Shown: positions 63,890 through 64,000 of the stretch, piece by piece
Layout of the letters: each line of letters opens with the position of its first letter
Position numbering within the stretch: the stretch's first letter is position 1
Source: DATCRE01 sp964235605
GTDB lineage: Bacteria > Bacteroidota > Bacteroidia > Cytophagales > Cyclobacteriaceae
Direction: 5' to 3'
Assembly (NCBI GenBank): GCA_964235605.1
Contig: CAXSCR010000017.1
Location: 4,986 to 68,985 of the forward strand
DNA length: 64,000 nucleotides
Made by a program: the position numbers and the translations under genes
The notes under the pieces: model-generated
Databases searched by the model: none
Seen by the model: only the letters and a program-made list of their open reading frames with translations
Told to the model about the DNA's origin: nothing

Positions 63890-64000
63890 ACGAATAAAAG
63901 ATAAAAGTAACAGAAATTTATCTATCTATCTCATGTTAATCATCACGGGTGTACGACAAATTGCAGATTTTGTAAATTTAGGATAAAACACAATTAAACT

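Overview
The window is a chromosomal segment of a Bacteroidota bacterium, most likely of the order Cytophagales. The signs are a T9SS type A sorting domain on an SprB-repeat protein (39592-43671), a giant TANFOR-like surface protein, a ribosomal protein THX gene, and Bacteroidota-type promoters (TTTG / TAnnTTTG). No tRNA, rRNA, CRISPR array or intact IS element was recognised.

Layout. 1-13.1 kb is housekeeping: a truncated ABC ATPase, the periplasmic protease Prc, a MazG-like protein, TyrS, a TrmH-family methyltransferase, a BamA/TamA-like barrel, HemF, a MATE exporter and an ArsC/Spx-like protein. 15.5-23.6 kb (minus strand) is a complete tryptophan operon, trpE-G-D-C-F-B-A followed by a DAHP synthase. 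It is preceded by a trp leader peptide with three consecutive Trp codons and an attenuator, directly behind the gene for ribosomal protein THX. 25.3-43.7 kb is a plus-strand run of large exported proteins: a barrel-like protein, a TANFOR/FN3/zincin protein with a small membrane partner, a HEAT-like protein, a 1550-residue protein, an FN3 protein and an SprB-repeat T9SS cargo. 46.4-55.1 kb is the histidine operon, hisG-D-C-B-H-A-F-IE. It is preceded by a his leader with five consecutive His codons and an attenuator, and is interrupted by two four-helix-bundle (23S rRNA IVP family) genes. 56-59.5 kb encodes a hybrid histidine kinase with an ethylene-receptor-like N-terminus plus an Hpt partner. 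60-62.2 kb is a small minus-strand operon resembling sdpAB with two tiny exported peptides. The window ends with an SDR gene.

Non-coding structure is the most unusual aspect. (i) Many intergenic gaps carry degenerate tandem arrays with a 7-nt period, each gap using its own set of words. In the his operon such arrays flank both four-helix-bundle genes as inverted pairs. (ii) A ~390-bp non-coding element with MITE-like inverted ends is present in two copies plus one solo end. (iii) A 3'-truncated group IIC intron remnant sits directly behind an intrinsic terminator, and a related unoccupied terminator site lies 2.8 kb away.

How the genes work together: both amino-acid operons appear to be controlled by classical ribosome-mediated attenuation. 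The DAHP synthase at the trp 3' end would couple the supply of shikimate precursors to tryptophan demand. All functional calls were made by reading the sequence; no database search was run.
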